Source: Pseudoalteromonas sp. S2755
GTDB taxonomy: Bacteria > Pseudomonadota > Gammaproteobacteria > Enterobacterales > Alteromonadaceae
Assembly: GCF_005886535.1 (NCBI RefSeq)
Contig: NZ_PNDS01000022.1
Span: forward strand, 1-64,000
Length of the DNA stretch: 64,000 nt
Direction: 5' to 3'
The position numbers and the translations under genes are program-made. Positions 39,036 to 47,963 of this stretch are shown here, one piece after another. The notes under the pieces are model-generated. The model was not told the DNA's origin and searched no databases. It saw only the letters and a list, made by a program, of their open reading frames with translations. The number at the start of each line of letters is the position of its first letter. Within the stretch, counting starts at the first letter, position 1.

Positions 39036-41489
39036 TTAAAAGTAGCCTCTAATGCCAAGCTTGATGTTACGACCTGGAAGCGGGGCTTGCTCTTTGATAA
39101 ACGAACTATGCACAAAGCCTAGCTCATCTGTTAGGTTATCAAGGTTAACATAGCCAACCATGTCACTGCCCATAAACTCAAAGTCATAGTTAAACGACAT
39201 ATCCACTAGCGTATAGCCCTTAGTTTCACTTTCATAGCTCGCGATGTTGTCTTGCTTGAAGTAATGTGTCACCGTGAAATTAGCTGTTAGATTCTCGTAA
39301 CTGTGTTCGTAATCAAGACCTAGCTTGTTGCTTGGGATACGTGGCAAATATTCGTCGTTATCTAACTTCGCTGTCAGCGAATCACCAAACACTTTGACGC
39401 GTGCAAAGTTGCTTAGTTTGTAATGGGCATCAAACTCAAGACCGTATAGTTTGGCATCACTGCTTTCAAACTTAAACACTGGAACAGCGCCTTCATGTTC
39501 ATGATCCGCCACTTCTAAACCGTGCTCCGGGCTATAGATATAGTCTGTTAATGCCTGATAGTAGAAGTTTTCGATGTCGTTGTAGAAGAAATTAACGGTG
39601 TAGCCAAAGTCGCCTGAGAACTTTCTAACGCTAATGTCTAAGTTGTTTGATGTTTCTTGTTCGATATCTTGCGGCTCAAAGTGTAAATGATCGCCTTCTA
39701 ACTCATAACCAAGCCCTAATTCATAGGTGCTGGTTGCGATATGAATGCCATTTGAAAGCAACTCCGCGGTTAATGGTGCGCGCTCCGAGCGAGACAGCGA
39801 AACAGCAACGTTTTGGCCTTCAGCAAAGTCGTATACACCGCCAATAGATAAGCTTAGATTGGTCATTTCCAGGTCATAAGAAATAAACCCATTATCTAAG
39901 TTTCCACCATGGTCGTGGCCGTGATCATGGTCGTGTTCACCTTCGTGGTCATGATCTTCTTCGTACGCTTCCAGTTGGTTACCTTTGCTTGATAACTGGT
40001 AGTCTTCAATACGAGCACCTAACTCAAGTGTGAAGTCTCCAAAACGACGTTCTTCAAGGATATAAAGTGCGTGCGTTTTGGTATTGGTCGATGGCGTAAA
40101 AGCTTCTGCACCGTTTGCGGCGTAATCGCTGTCGGAGAAATGATAACCAACGGTGCCGTGCCACTCTCCTAAGCGGTGTTCTGCCGTTAAGCGTAACTCA
40201 GTTGTATCATTCTCGAATACAGTGCCAATACTTCCATCTTCAATTTCAGCATGTTCATAATCGGTGTAACCGACACGTAGACCAACAGATTCAAGCCAAT
40301 CACTGTGTACTGCATAATTTACAAGCCCTTGCCAACGGTCTTGCTTTACTCGAGCAAATACGGATTCTTCTTCGTGGTCATGCCCTTCTTCTTCATGGCC
40401 GTGATCATGGTCATGACCAATATGAGAGTGAGCAGGAATGCCATAGTCCGTATCAACACGGCCATAAGAGAAACCAACGGTCAAATGATCACCGACATAA
40501 CTTGTGCCTAAATTAAATTGCTCAGAATCGATAAAGGTATTGTCGACGCGATTAGCGTACTCTGTTTCATGTTCTTCTGCTTCGTGAGCATGATCTTCGC
40601 CTTCATGTTCATGCTCGTGTTCTTCATGTTCGTCGTGCGGTAGCGCAAAATTTGGGGTTTCATAATCTCCACCTTTACGCTTAACGCCATCGAAATGGAA
40701 GTTAAATCCGTCAAAACCTGATTCTAATAGCACCGCAAAGGTATTAGTATTTGAGTTGGTATCATGGCTATAGTCGGCAGCGCCCTGAAGGCTATCGATC
40801 ACGTCTGTGGGAATACGATTATCAACAACATTAACTACACCACCGATTGCACCAGAGCCGTAAAGTAGGGTAGCTGGGCCTCTTAGTACTTCAATTTGCT
40901 GTGCGGCTAGCGAGTCATTAGTGTTGGCGTGATCCGGACCAACGCGCGAGGCATCGCTACTGTCTAACCCATTTTGCGTGATTTTGACTCGCGGTCCATC
41001 TAAACCACGGATAATAGGGCTTGAACTCACCGGGCCAAAATAGCTGGCATTGATCCCTGGTTGACCTTTTAGTGTTTCACCCAGTGTGGGTTTTGCACGG
41101 TTTTTTAATTCATCACCGCTTAATACACTGACTGGAGAGGTCATTTCCATACTATTTTTGTGCAGGGCTGAAGAATAAACAACTATGCTCTCAACGGACG
41201 TTGGTGTTAGCTCAACACGTACGAAGCCTTGCTCTTCGGTAACATTAATACGATGATCTAAGTAGTTTGGCTTTGAGATATGTAGCTGCGAGTCAGCATC
41301 AAGATCAATCGTAAATTGGCCAAATTTATCTGACTTTATCGATTTGCTTTTGCCATGAAGGTGGATAGTGGCGTTACTGAGTGGTTGGTTGTTTGCATCA
41401 ACAACTTTACCTGTTAGTTGTGCAGCATAAGCTGGCGCTGCACCTATTATTGAAATTAATGCGCTGGCGATAAGAGACTGCTTAAACAT
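39036..41489 (-). CDS. histidine-rich TonB-dependent outer-membrane receptor, probable zinc uptake (ZnuD-like)
   Basis: Outer-membrane beta-barrel receptor of 817 residues. The order is a signal peptide (1-22), a carboxypeptidase-regulatory-like domain (AQLTGKVVDANNQPLSNATI, 23-100), a plug domain (SPVSVLSGDELKNR to GSGAIGGVVNVVDNRIP, about 115-230), then the barrel ending in GRNIKLGIRGYF with terminal Phe. Four His/Asp/Glu clusters lie in predicted extracellular loops near residues 283-306, 350-373, 507-528 and 658-664. Together with two Zur-type boxes over the promoter they indicate zinc acquisition, as for ZnuD. Metal specificity is inferred. Confidence 0.88.
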   Translation of the reverse strand: MFKQSLIASALISIIGAAPAYAAQLTGKVVDANNQPLSNATIHLHGKSKSIKSDKFGQFTIDLDADSQLHISKPNYLDHRINVTEEQGFVRVELTPTSVESIVVYSSALHKNSMEMTSPVSVLSGDELKNRAKPTLGETLKGQPGINASYFGPVSSSPIIRGLDGPRVKITQNGLDSSDASRVGPDHANTNDSLAAQQIEVLRGPATLLYGSGAIGGVVNVVDNRIPTDVIDSLQGAADYSHDTNSNTNTFAVLLESGFDGFNFHFDGVKRKGGDYETPNFALPHDEHEEHEHEHEGEDHAHEAEEHETEYANRVDNTFIDSEQFNLGTSYVGDHLTVGFSYGRVDTDYGIPAHSHIGHDHDHGHEEEGHDHEEESVFARVKQDRWQGLVNYAVHSDWLESVGLRVGYTDYEHAEIEDGSIGTVFENDTTELRLTAEHRLGEWHGTVGYHFSDSDYAANGAEAFTPSTNTKTHALYILEERRFGDFTLELGARIEDYQLSSKGNQLEAYEEDHDHEGEHDHDHGHDHGGNLDNGFISYDLEMTNLSLSIGGVYDFAEGQNVAVSLSRSERAPLTAELLSNGIHIATSTYELGLGYELEGDHLHFEPQDIEQETSNNLDISVRKFSGDFGYTVNFFYNDIENFYYQALTDYIYSPEHGLEVADHEHEGAVPVFKFESSDAKLYGLEFDAHYKLSNFARVKVFGDSLTAKLDNDEYLPRIPSNKLGLDYEHSYENLTANFTVTHYFKQDNIASYESETKGYTLVDMSFNYDFEFMGSDMVGYVNLDNLTDELGFVHSSFIKEQAPLPGRNIKLGIRGYF

Positions 41490-41546
41490 ATTTTTATTAC
41501 CACGAGTTAGGTTATGTATTGAACGAGTGAGCTGTTCGACTAATTG

Positions 41547-41599
41547 AGTGATAATATAACACTACAAATTTTGCTGTTCAATAACGTTATACTATAACT
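41547..41599 (-). promoter_or_regulatory. promoter overlapped by two Zur-box-like palindromes
   Basis: On the minus strand a -35 TTGAAC (41576-41581) and a -10 TATATT (41553-41558) are 17 bases apart. The palindrome GTTATACTATAAC (41586-41598) lies just upstream of the -35, and a weaker copy within 41547-41561 (AGTGATAATATAACA) covers the -10. Both fit the gammaproteobacterial Zur consensus core TGTTATAnTATAACA, 12 of 14 fixed positions each. Zinc-loaded Zur is therefore expected to block the receptor promoter. Confidence 0.75.
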
Positions 41600-41663
41600 T
41601 AGTTATTGTTGAAATTAGAATTACAGCTATAGTTAAGAAACAAGTAAAAGTGAGCACAACATA

Positions 41664-42188
41664 ATGAACAAGCCATTTGTTTTCAAGGCAAGGATTAAGG
41701 TTGCTGACTTATTTCACCATAGCCACCATGAAGAAGCATTTACCACCGCCATGTTGTCAAAAGAAAGTAGTGAGCATTTTGCGATGAAATTGCTTGGGAT
41801 CTGCGCACTGTCTTTTGATAAGCCAGCAAAGTGGAGCAAGGCGGAGAAAAAATACTGGCCGGATGTGTGGCTAGAAGACGACAGCGAACAAGTTGAAGTT
41901 GCTTTGTTTATCGGTACGTTAGAGGTCGACGAGATACTCAAGTATGAAAAGCTTTATGCTAAGGTTGTGGTGTTGTGTGCTGACGGTGAGCAATGGTTTG
42001 AAGAGCGTCGAGCGCAATTACAGTTTATTGGATCTTTCTCTGTGTTTAGTATTCCCAAGGGCTTTGTGGTTGAATTATGTGAAATGCTGACGCGAAGTTT
42101 GCATTGGGATGTAATTTTTGAAAATGGGGCGATGAGTGTTACTGATAGTGAACACTACATTCGTACTCAAATTACCAAGCTGATTTAA
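41664..42188 (+). CDS. YaeQ-family protein
   Basis: A 174-residue cytoplasmic protein matching the YaeQ family. Shared features are the opening strand (VFKARIKVADLFHHSHH), PDVWLEDDSEQVEVALFIGTLEVDEI near residue 72, and the C-terminal VIFENGAMSVTDSEHYIRTQI. YaeQ proteins have a fold related to PD-(D/E)xK nucleases, but no biochemical function is settled. Divergent from the TonB receptor and reading away from the Zur boxes, so zinc control of this gene is possible but unproven. The ribosome-binding site is weak. Confidence 0.78.
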   Translation: MNKPFVFKARIKVADLFHHSHHEEAFTTAMLSKESSEHFAMKLLGICALSFDKPAKWSKAEKKYWPDVWLEDDSEQVEVALFIGTLEVDEILKYEKLYAKVVVLCADGEQWFEERRAQLQFIGSFSVFSIPKGFVVELCEMLTRSLHWDVIFENGAMSVTDSEHYIRTQITKLI

Positions 42189-42247
42189 TGCAGTAGTTAG
42201 GGGTAACGGCTGCTAGAGAACAAACTGCTATCTCGGACTTTGGTTAT

Positions 42248-42520
42248 TTACGGCAACTCTATTTTAATATGGCTTGTGGGTCTGCTACAGCACAATAAAA
42301 TTTCCCCATCTCTCACAAAAGCAAGTGGCTCGTTCGCGTATTGTGTTTGCCCTTCGATGAGCTTGGCGCGGCAGACGCCGCAAAAACCCTCGCGGCATTG
42401 ATAGGGGACTTCAATATTTGCGGCTTCAAGGGTTTCGAGTATTGAAGACGAAGAAGCCACATATTCCAGTGGCTCCTCAATATTCTCAACCTGAATTAGG
42501 AAGGATGGCTTTTCAACCAT
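42248..42520 (-). CDS. yfaE: 2Fe-2S ferredoxin for ribonucleotide reductase cofactor maintenance
   Basis: A 90-residue plant-type ferredoxin. The cluster ligands are CREGFCGVC (Cys42, 47, 50) and a fourth Cys in LLCCS near residue 77. In E. coli YfaE reduces the diferric centre to rebuild the tyrosyl radical of NrdB. The ATG overlaps the nrdB stop codon by one base (TAATG), so it is translationally coupled, as expected for a maintenance partner. Confidence 0.93.
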   Translation of the reverse strand: MVEKPSFLIQVENIEEPLEYVASSSSILETLEAANIEVPYQCREGFCGVCRAKLIEGQTQYANEPLAFVRDGEILLCCSRPTSHIKIELP

Positions 42521-43650
42521 TACAAGTCGAAATCGCCAAAGTCAGAGGCATCGACTTCAGAGTCGATTTGTCCAACAAGGTATGAGCTGATCTCTGCTTC
42601 CTGTGGTGCAACCTGAACATTGTCAGACACAAGCCAAGCATTGATCCACGGAATAGGGTTTGATTTAGTCTCGAATTGCGTTGGTAAACCAACTGCTGAC
42701 ATACGAATATTTGTGATGTACTCGACGTATTGACACAAGATATCTTTGTTCAGACCAATCATCGAACCGTCTTTAAATAGATACTCAGCCCATTCTTTTT
42801 CTTGCTCAGCGGCCTCAACAAACATCTTAATTGCTTCTTCACGACATTGCGCTGCCACGATAGACATTTCAGGATCGTCTTTGCCTTCTTGCATGATATT
42901 TAGCATGTGCTGTGTGCCAGACAGATGTAGCGCTTCATCACGTGCGATTAGCTTGATGATTTTCGCATTACCTTCCATAAGCTCGCGCTCAGCAAAAGCA
43001 AACGAGCAGGCAAAACTCACGTAGAAACGGATCGCTTCTAAGATGTTTACCGACATGATGCAAAGGTACAGGAGCTTTTTAAGTTCAAACAAGTTAATGG
43101 CGACCGTTGTGCCGTTAATTTCATGTTTGCCTTCACCGTACTGATTGTAAAGGCTTACTTTTTCAATCAGTTCGTCATAGTACTTGGTAACTGCATCCGC
43201 ACGTTCAACAATTTTGTCATTGCCCACGATGTCATCAAAGATCAATTCCGGATTTTGCGTTACATTACGAATAATGTGAGTGTAAGAGCGACTGTGAATA
43301 GTTTCACTAAATGCCCAAGTTTCTATCCAAGTTTCAAGCTCAGGAATGGAGACAATCGGTAAAAGCGCAACGTTTGGAGAGCGGCCTTGAACACTGTCTA
43401 GCAATGTTTGATATTTTAGGTTGCTCAAAAAGATATGTCTTTCGTGCTCAGGAAGTGCCTGAAAGTCCAGTCTATCCTTACTTACGTCTACTTCTTCTGG
43501 ACGCCAGAAAAACGATAGTTGTTTTTCAATTAGCTTTTCGAAAATAGGGAACTTCTGTTGGTCGTAGCGAGATACATTAACAGTTTGCCCGAAAAACATC
43601 GGTTCTTTTAATTGGTCGTTATGATTTCTGCTAAACGTAGAATATGCCAT
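42520..43650 (-). CDS. nrdB: class Ia ribonucleotide reductase, radical-bearing beta subunit
   Basis: Small subunit of the aerobic ribonucleotide reductase, 376 residues from the ATG at 43650, exactly the E. coli length. It starts [21 protein letters not shown]. The radical Tyr is in [14 protein letters not shown] near residue 123, and iron ligands are in that helix and in [24 protein letters not shown]. The C-terminal peptide [11 protein letters not shown] should dock on NrdA. It follows nrdA after 52 bases that contain a strong terminator hairpin, and overlaps yfaE. Confidence 0.98.
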   Translation of the reverse strand: MAYSTFSRNHNDQLKEPMFFGQTVNVSRYDQQKFPIFEKLIEKQLSFFWRPEEVDVSKDRLDFQALPEHERHIFLSNLKYQTLLDSVQGRSPNVALLPIVSIPELETWIETWAFSETIHSRSYTHIIRNVTQNPELIFDDIVGNDKIVERADAVTKYYDELIEKVSLYNQYGEGKHEINGTTVAINLFELKKLLYLCIMSVNILEAIRFYVSFACSFAFAERELMEGNAKIIKLIARDEALHLSGTQHMLNIMQEGKDDPEMSIVAAQCREEAIKMFVEAAEQEKEWAEYLFKDGSMIGLNKDILCQYVEYITNIRMSAVGLPTQFETKSNPIPWINAWLVSDNVQVAPQEAEISSYLVGQIDSEVDASDFGDFDL

Positions 43651-43670
43651 AAATGTGTTACTCAATACCT

Positions 43671-43695
43671 AAAAAAGCGGGTGAAGACCACCCGC
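43671..43695 (-). terminator. terminator-like hairpin in the nrdA-nrdB gap
   Basis: On the minus strand the GC-rich 7-bp stem GCGGGTG / CACCCGC with a 5-base loop is followed by TTTTTT. It begins 7 bases after the nrdA stop codon and ends 20 bases before the nrdB start. It has full intrinsic-terminator form and may attenuate nrdB expression. Confidence 0.8.
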
Positions 43696-43702
43696 ATAAA
43701 AG

Positions 43703-45988
43703 TTATATCTTACAAGCGCCGCCTTCACAACCATCGTCTTCTGCTTCTGGTTTTAACTCATCTTGAGCATCTGAAGCACCGTCACGGGTGTTATGGTAGT
43801 AAAGAGTTTTAACACCAAGTTTGTATGCGGTGAGTAAGTCTTTTAGCAATAGCTTCATAGGAACTTTACCCGCTTCAAACTTACTTGGATCATAATTGGT
43901 ATTTGCAGAGATAGTTTGATCGATGAACTTTTGCATAATACCAACTAATGCAAGGTAACCATCGTTAGATGGAATATCCCAAAGTAGCTCATAGTTATCT
44001 TTGAGGCGGTCGTACTCTGGTACTACTTGCTTCAAGATACCATCTTTACTCGCTTTAACACTGATATGACCACGAGGTGGTTCGATACCGTTTGTCGCGT
44101 TTGAAATTTGTGATGATGTTTCAGATGGCATCAAGGCAGACAAGGTTGAGTTACGCATACCGTGTTCTTGGATACTTGCTCTTAGTGAATCCCAATCCAG
44201 ATGCAATGGCTCTTCGCATACTTTATCAAGGTCACGCTTATAAGTATCTATTGGCATAATACCTTGTGAGTACGTCGTTTCGTTAAATTTAGGACAAGCG
44301 CCGCGCTCTTTTGCCAATTCATTCGAAGCTTTCATCAGATAGTATTGAATGGCTTCAAATGTTTTATGTGTTAGGCCGTTAGCGCTACCGTCGGAGTACT
44401 TAACGCCATTCTTTGCAAGATAATAAGCAAAGTTAATCACACCGATACCCAGTGTACGGCGTCCCATCGTTGCATTGTACGCAGCAGGTACGGGGTAGTC
44501 TTGATAGTCTAATAAATTATCAAGTGCGCGAACCGCAAGCTCAGCTAACTCTTCTAACTCGTCTAGAGACTTGATGGCACCCAAGTTAAATGCGGAAAGC
44601 GTACATAGTGCAATTTCACCTTCAGGGTCGTTTACGTGGCTTAGAGGCTTAGTTGGCAGTGCAATTTCAAGACATAGGTTTGACTGACGGATCGGTGCAA
44701 CCTTAGAGTCAAACGGACTGTGTGTATTACAGTGGTCAACGTTTTGTAGATAAATACGACCAGTGCTCGCACGTTCTTGCGCAAACATTGAGAATAATTC
44801 AATCGCTTTAATGCGTTTCTTACGGATAGACTCATCTTGCTCGTACTTAACATACAGTTCTTCGAATTTATCTTGATCTTCAAAGAATGCGTCGTAAAGA
44901 CCAGGTACATCTGATGGACTAAATAGCGTGATATAGTCGTCTTTAATTAGGCGGCTATACATGGTTTTGTTGAACTGCACGCCATAATCCAAATGACGCA
45001 CGCGGTTCTCTTCAACACCACGGTTATTTTTTAGTACTAATAGGTTTTCAACTTCAAGATGCCAAAGTGGGTAGAATAGGGTCGCTGCGCCACCACGTAC
45101 ACCACCTTGAGAACAGCTTTTAACAGCCGTTTGGAAGTGTTTATAAAACGGAATACATCCTGTGTGATACGCTTCACCATTTCTGATTGGGCTACCTAGT
45201 GCACGAATACGACCAGCGTTAATACCGATACCAGCGCGCTGACTGACGTATTTTACAATCGCAGAGGAAGTTGCGTTGATTGAATCTAGACTATCAGCAC
45301 ATTCAATCAGTACGCATGAGCTAAACTGGCGTGTCGGTGTACGAACACCAGCCATAATTGGCGTAGGTAATGAAATTTTGAATGTTGAAACCGCATCGTA
45401 GAATCGTTTAATGTAATCTAGACGCGTTTCTTTCGGGTAGTTTGCAAACAGGCTAGCAGCTACAAGAACATATAAGAACTGCGCACTTTCATAGATCTCA
45501 CCCGTTACGCGGTTTTGTACAAGGTACTTACCTTCCAACTGCTTAACAGCTGCATAGCTGAAGTTCATATCTCGACTATGATCGATGTAGTTGTTTAGCT
45601 CATCAAACTCTTCTTTTGTGTAATCAGTAAGAAGATGCTGATCATAGCGCTTGTCTTCAACCAGTTTTACCACATGGTCGTGTAAGTGCGGCGGCTCAAA
45701 ACAGCCATAGGCTTTCTTACGCAAGTGGAAAATAGCCAAACGAGCGGCTAGATACTGATAATCTGGAGACTCTTTTGAGATCAGATCGGCTGCAGCTTTA
45801 ATAATCGTTTCGTGGATATCACCAGTACGAATACCGTCATAAAACTGGATGTGTGACTTTAATTCAACCTGAGAAACTGAGACGTTATCCAGGCCTTCTG
45901 CCGCCCATGTAATGACACGATGGATCTTATCTAGATCTAACGGTTCTTTGCGACCGTTTCTTTTGCATACAGATAGCTGTTGGTTCAT
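43703..45988 (-). CDS. nrdA: class Ia ribonucleotide reductase, catalytic alpha subunit
   Basis: Large subunit that reduces ribonucleoside diphosphates to deoxyribonucleotides, 761 residues. An ATP-cone (VCKRNGRKEPLDLDKIHRVITWA) is at the N-terminus. Redox Cys are in QFSSCVLIEC near residue 225 and ALCTLSAFNLG near 460; the active-site NLCLEIALP is near 437 and the radical-transfer YY pair is in GVKTLYYHNTRDG. The C-terminal dithiol is GCEGGAC. It heads the nrdA-nrdB-yfaE transcript under an NrdR/DnaA-type promoter region. Confidence 0.98.
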   Translation of the reverse strand: MNQQLSVCKRNGRKEPLDLDKIHRVITWAAEGLDNVSVSQVELKSHIQFYDGIRTGDIHETIIKAAADLISKESPDYQYLAARLAIFHLRKKAYGCFEPPHLHDHVVKLVEDKRYDQHLLTDYTKEEFDELNNYIDHSRDMNFSYAAVKQLEGKYLVQNRVTGEIYESAQFLYVLVAASLFANYPKETRLDYIKRFYDAVSTFKISLPTPIMAGVRTPTRQFSSCVLIECADSLDSINATSSAIVKYVSQRAGIGINAGRIRALGSPIRNGEAYHTGCIPFYKHFQTAVKSCSQGGVRGGAATLFYPLWHLEVENLLVLKNNRGVEENRVRHLDYGVQFNKTMYSRLIKDDYITLFSPSDVPGLYDAFFEDQDKFEELYVKYEQDESIRKKRIKAIELFSMFAQERASTGRIYLQNVDHCNTHSPFDSKVAPIRQSNLCLEIALPTKPLSHVNDPEGEIALCTLSAFNLGAIKSLDELEELAELAVRALDNLLDYQDYPVPAAYNATMGRRTLGIGVINFAYYLAKNGVKYSDGSANGLTHKTFEAIQYYLMKASNELAKERGACPKFNETTYSQGIMPIDTYKRDLDKVCEEPLHLDWDSLRASIQEHGMRNSTLSALMPSETSSQISNATNGIEPPRGHISVKASKDGILKQVVPEYDRLKDNYELLWDIPSNDGYLALVGIMQKFIDQTISANTNYDPSKFEAGKVPMKLLLKDLLTAYKLGVKTLYYHNTRDGASDAQDELKPEAEDDGCEGGACKI

Positions 45989-46057
45989 GTTATGTGCCTG
46001 TATTCCTTAGGAACGCGCTTTAGATATCGCACGAATATAAAATTGTTTAGCAAACCA

Positions 46058-46150
46058 CCACTATATATGGTGCCCTAGTGGCTAGGGATCACAAGATAGT
46101 GGGGTTGACGTGAATTTGCAAGAGAACAACTCGGGCAGAATTGTGGATAA
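46058..46150 (-). promoter_or_regulatory. nrdA promoter with NrdR boxes and DnaA box
   Basis: On the minus strand -35 TTGCAA (46116-46121) and -10 TATCTT (46093-46098) are 17 bases apart; the E. coli nrdA promoter has the same hexamers and spacing. An NrdR-type box (CCACTATATATGGTGC on the plus strand, 46058-46073) lies downstream of the start point, and a degenerate one (46087-46102) overlaps the -10, 29 bases away. A perfect DnaA box TTATCCACA sits at 46142-46150. This matches the E. coli layout of NrdR repression and DnaA control. Confidence 0.82.
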
Positions 46151-46309
46151 GTTTGGGATAATTTATTTATGTAAGTATCCACTAACCTATGACAATCCAC
46201 TCATCTGCCCACAAAGAAAAATCAACAAAAAGATGATGCTTTTCAGCAAAAATAAAAAAAAATTCTAACTGATTTTTTTCTACACAAATTCGTATCTATT
46301 ATAGCAAAA

Positions 46310-46325
46310 ACACAATATATGGTGT
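46310..46325. promoter_or_regulatory. distal NrdR-type box
   Basis: ACACAATATATGGTGT matches the NrdR consensus acaCwAtATaTwGtgt at 15 of 16 positions, better than the promoter-proximal box, but lies about 320 bases upstream of the nrdA start and only 18 bases from the gph stop codon. The stretch 46151-46309 between is AT-rich and includes two partial DnaA-box-like sequences near 46174 and 46193. Confidence 0.6.
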
Positions 46326-46343
46326 TTTATTTTTTTATCGACA

Positions 46344-46991
46344 CTAAATATGCGATAACGTGTCTAATGGGTTAGTAAGATAGAGATCCGCATGCCAAGA
46401 CCTAGCTTCAGCTTCAGATGGAATGAATCCCCACATCGCCGCTGCACTAATCATTTTTGCGGATTTTGCAGCAATGATATCTCGCTCAGCGTCGCCAACA
46501 TAAATACACTGCTCAGGTGAAACCCCCAATTTTGATGCCACTAAGAGTAAAGGCTCGGGGTGGGGTTTGGCCACCGAAAGTGTATCTCCACATACCACTG
46601 TCTCGATCTTTGCAAGTTCAGGAATTTGTTTTAGTAGCGGAAGTGTTAAAAACTCAGGTTTGTTTGTCATGATCCCAACCGGAATCTCTTTTTCTGCAAG
46701 TGCCGCTAATAACGCACCAATCTGCGCAAAGCATTGGGAGTGTACTGATAGATTTGCCAGGTAGTAGTCAAGTACCCCCTGACGTAATATCTGAGTATCA
46801 AAGTGTTTTAATGACTCACCAAACCCTACCTGTAACATCGCTGCTACGCCGTTTGAAATCGCACTGCTATATACCTGTTTGCCGACAGTAGGCATCTGAT
46901 TAGTAGTTAAAACGTGGTTTAGTGCAGCGCCCAAGTCATCACTGGTATCCAGCAAGGTGCCGTCTAGATCAAATAGTACCGCTTGGATCAT
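46344..46991 (-). CDS. gph: HAD-family phosphoglycolate phosphatase
   Basis: A 215-residue haloacid-dehalogenase-type phosphatase. The nucleophile Asp motif is [16 protein letters not shown], the second motif is GIMTNKP near residue 110, and the closing metal motif is [15 protein letters not shown] near 165. It dephosphorylates 2-phosphoglycolate arising from DNA repair; related HAD substrates cannot be excluded. It overlaps ubiG by four bases (ATGA), a coupled arrangement common in gammaproteobacteria. Confidence 0.9.
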   Translation of the reverse strand: MIQAVLFDLDGTLLDTSDDLGAALNHVLTTNQMPTVGKQVYSSAISNGVAAMLQVGFGESLKHFDTQILRQGVLDYYLANLSVHSQCFAQIGALLAALAEKEIPVGIMTNKPEFLTLPLLKQIPELAKIETVVCGDTLSVAKPHPEPLLLVASKLGVSPEQCIYVGDAERDIIAAKSAKMISAAAMWGFIPSEAEARSWHADLYLTNPLDTLSHI

Positions 46992-47698
46992 GCCAGCTTC
47001 TCGAAGTGTAGAATGTAGTTAACCGAAACGTCTTTAGTTAAGGTAAATGTTTTGCCGATAGGGTTGTAGTTAATCCCTGTCGCTGCTCTGACTTTGAGGT
47101 CGTACTTTTCAGCCCAGTCAATTAAGGTCGAAGGGCGAATAAACTTATCATGTTCATGCGTGCCTTCAGGAACCATTTTAAGCAGTTTTTCAGCAGCGAC
47201 GATAGCCAGTAAATACGCTTTTGTAGTTTTGTTTAAGGTAGAAAAAAATACATGACCGCCAGGCTTAACTAGCTGTGCGACTGCGCGAATAATGGATTCT
47301 GGATCTGGTACGTGTTCTAACATTTCCATGCAAGTTACTACATCGAATTCGCCATGGTGCAAGGCTGCGAATTCTTCTACTGGCACTTTTTGATAGTCTA
47401 CTTCCACGCCGACCTCTAGCGCGTGAAGCTTTGCGACATTGAGCGGTTCTTGTCCCATATCGATACCGGTTGCATTTGCGCCCAGCTTAGCCATGCTTTC
47501 TGTTAAAATCCCACCACCACAACCGACATCCAATACTGTTTTTGCAAATAGGCCTTCACATTTATCGTTAATAAAGTCCAATCTCAATGGGTTAATATCG
47601 TGTAATGGTTTGAATTCTCCCTCTCGGTCCCACCAGCGCTCTGCTATTTCTTCAAATTTAGCGATTTCATTAGGGTCTACATTTTGATGTTCGGTCAT
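46988..47698 (-). CDS. ubiG: ubiquinone biosynthesis O-methyltransferase
   Basis: SAM-dependent enzyme that performs both O-methylations in ubiquinone synthesis. The ATG at 47698 is chosen because GAGGAAG precedes it and the 236-residue product starts like UbiG ([24 protein letters not shown]); the frame is open upstream but lacks similarity. The SAM-binding motif [16 protein letters not shown] is near residue 50, and [10 protein letters not shown] near 118. It is divergent from gyrA, as in E. coli. Confidence 0.97.
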   Translation of the reverse strand: MTEHQNVDPNEIAKFEEIAERWWDREGEFKPLHDINPLRLDFINDKCEGLFAKTVLDVGCGGGILTESMAKLGANATGIDMGQEPLNVAKLHALEVGVEVDYQKVPVEEFAALHHGEFDVVTCMEMLEHVPDPESIIRAVAQLVKPGGHVFFSTLNKTTKAYLLAIVAAEKLLKMVPEGTHEHDKFIRPSTLIDWAEKYDLKVRAATGINYNPIGKTFTLTKDVSVNYILHFEKLA

Positions 47699-47963
47699 AA
47701 AAAACTTCCTCGTCGAATTGAGCGCATTATAAAGGGGATTAGATAAAAATAGCACCTGTAAAACGGTAAAAAGTGTGTTAGCATGCTTGACGAATTTTAT
47801 AATAAACAAAGCCCCCGCTGATACTCTGAGGCAATTCGGCTATTTTTCGAAGCGCGTTTAATTGGCGCTTCAGCAGAAAAAGCAATTTGATATTCAGATA
47901 GCATCTCAACACAAGTTGTAGTGTGACACAAAAGGGGTGGACACTGAAGGAAAGTGGAGTCAA

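Noticed and set aside
39905-40645. Tandem DNA repeats or CRISPR-like array inside the TonB receptor gene
   Set aside because: The repeated CAT/TTC/GTG codons encode His/Glu/Asp-rich loops in an intact reading frame, with no regular spacer pattern.
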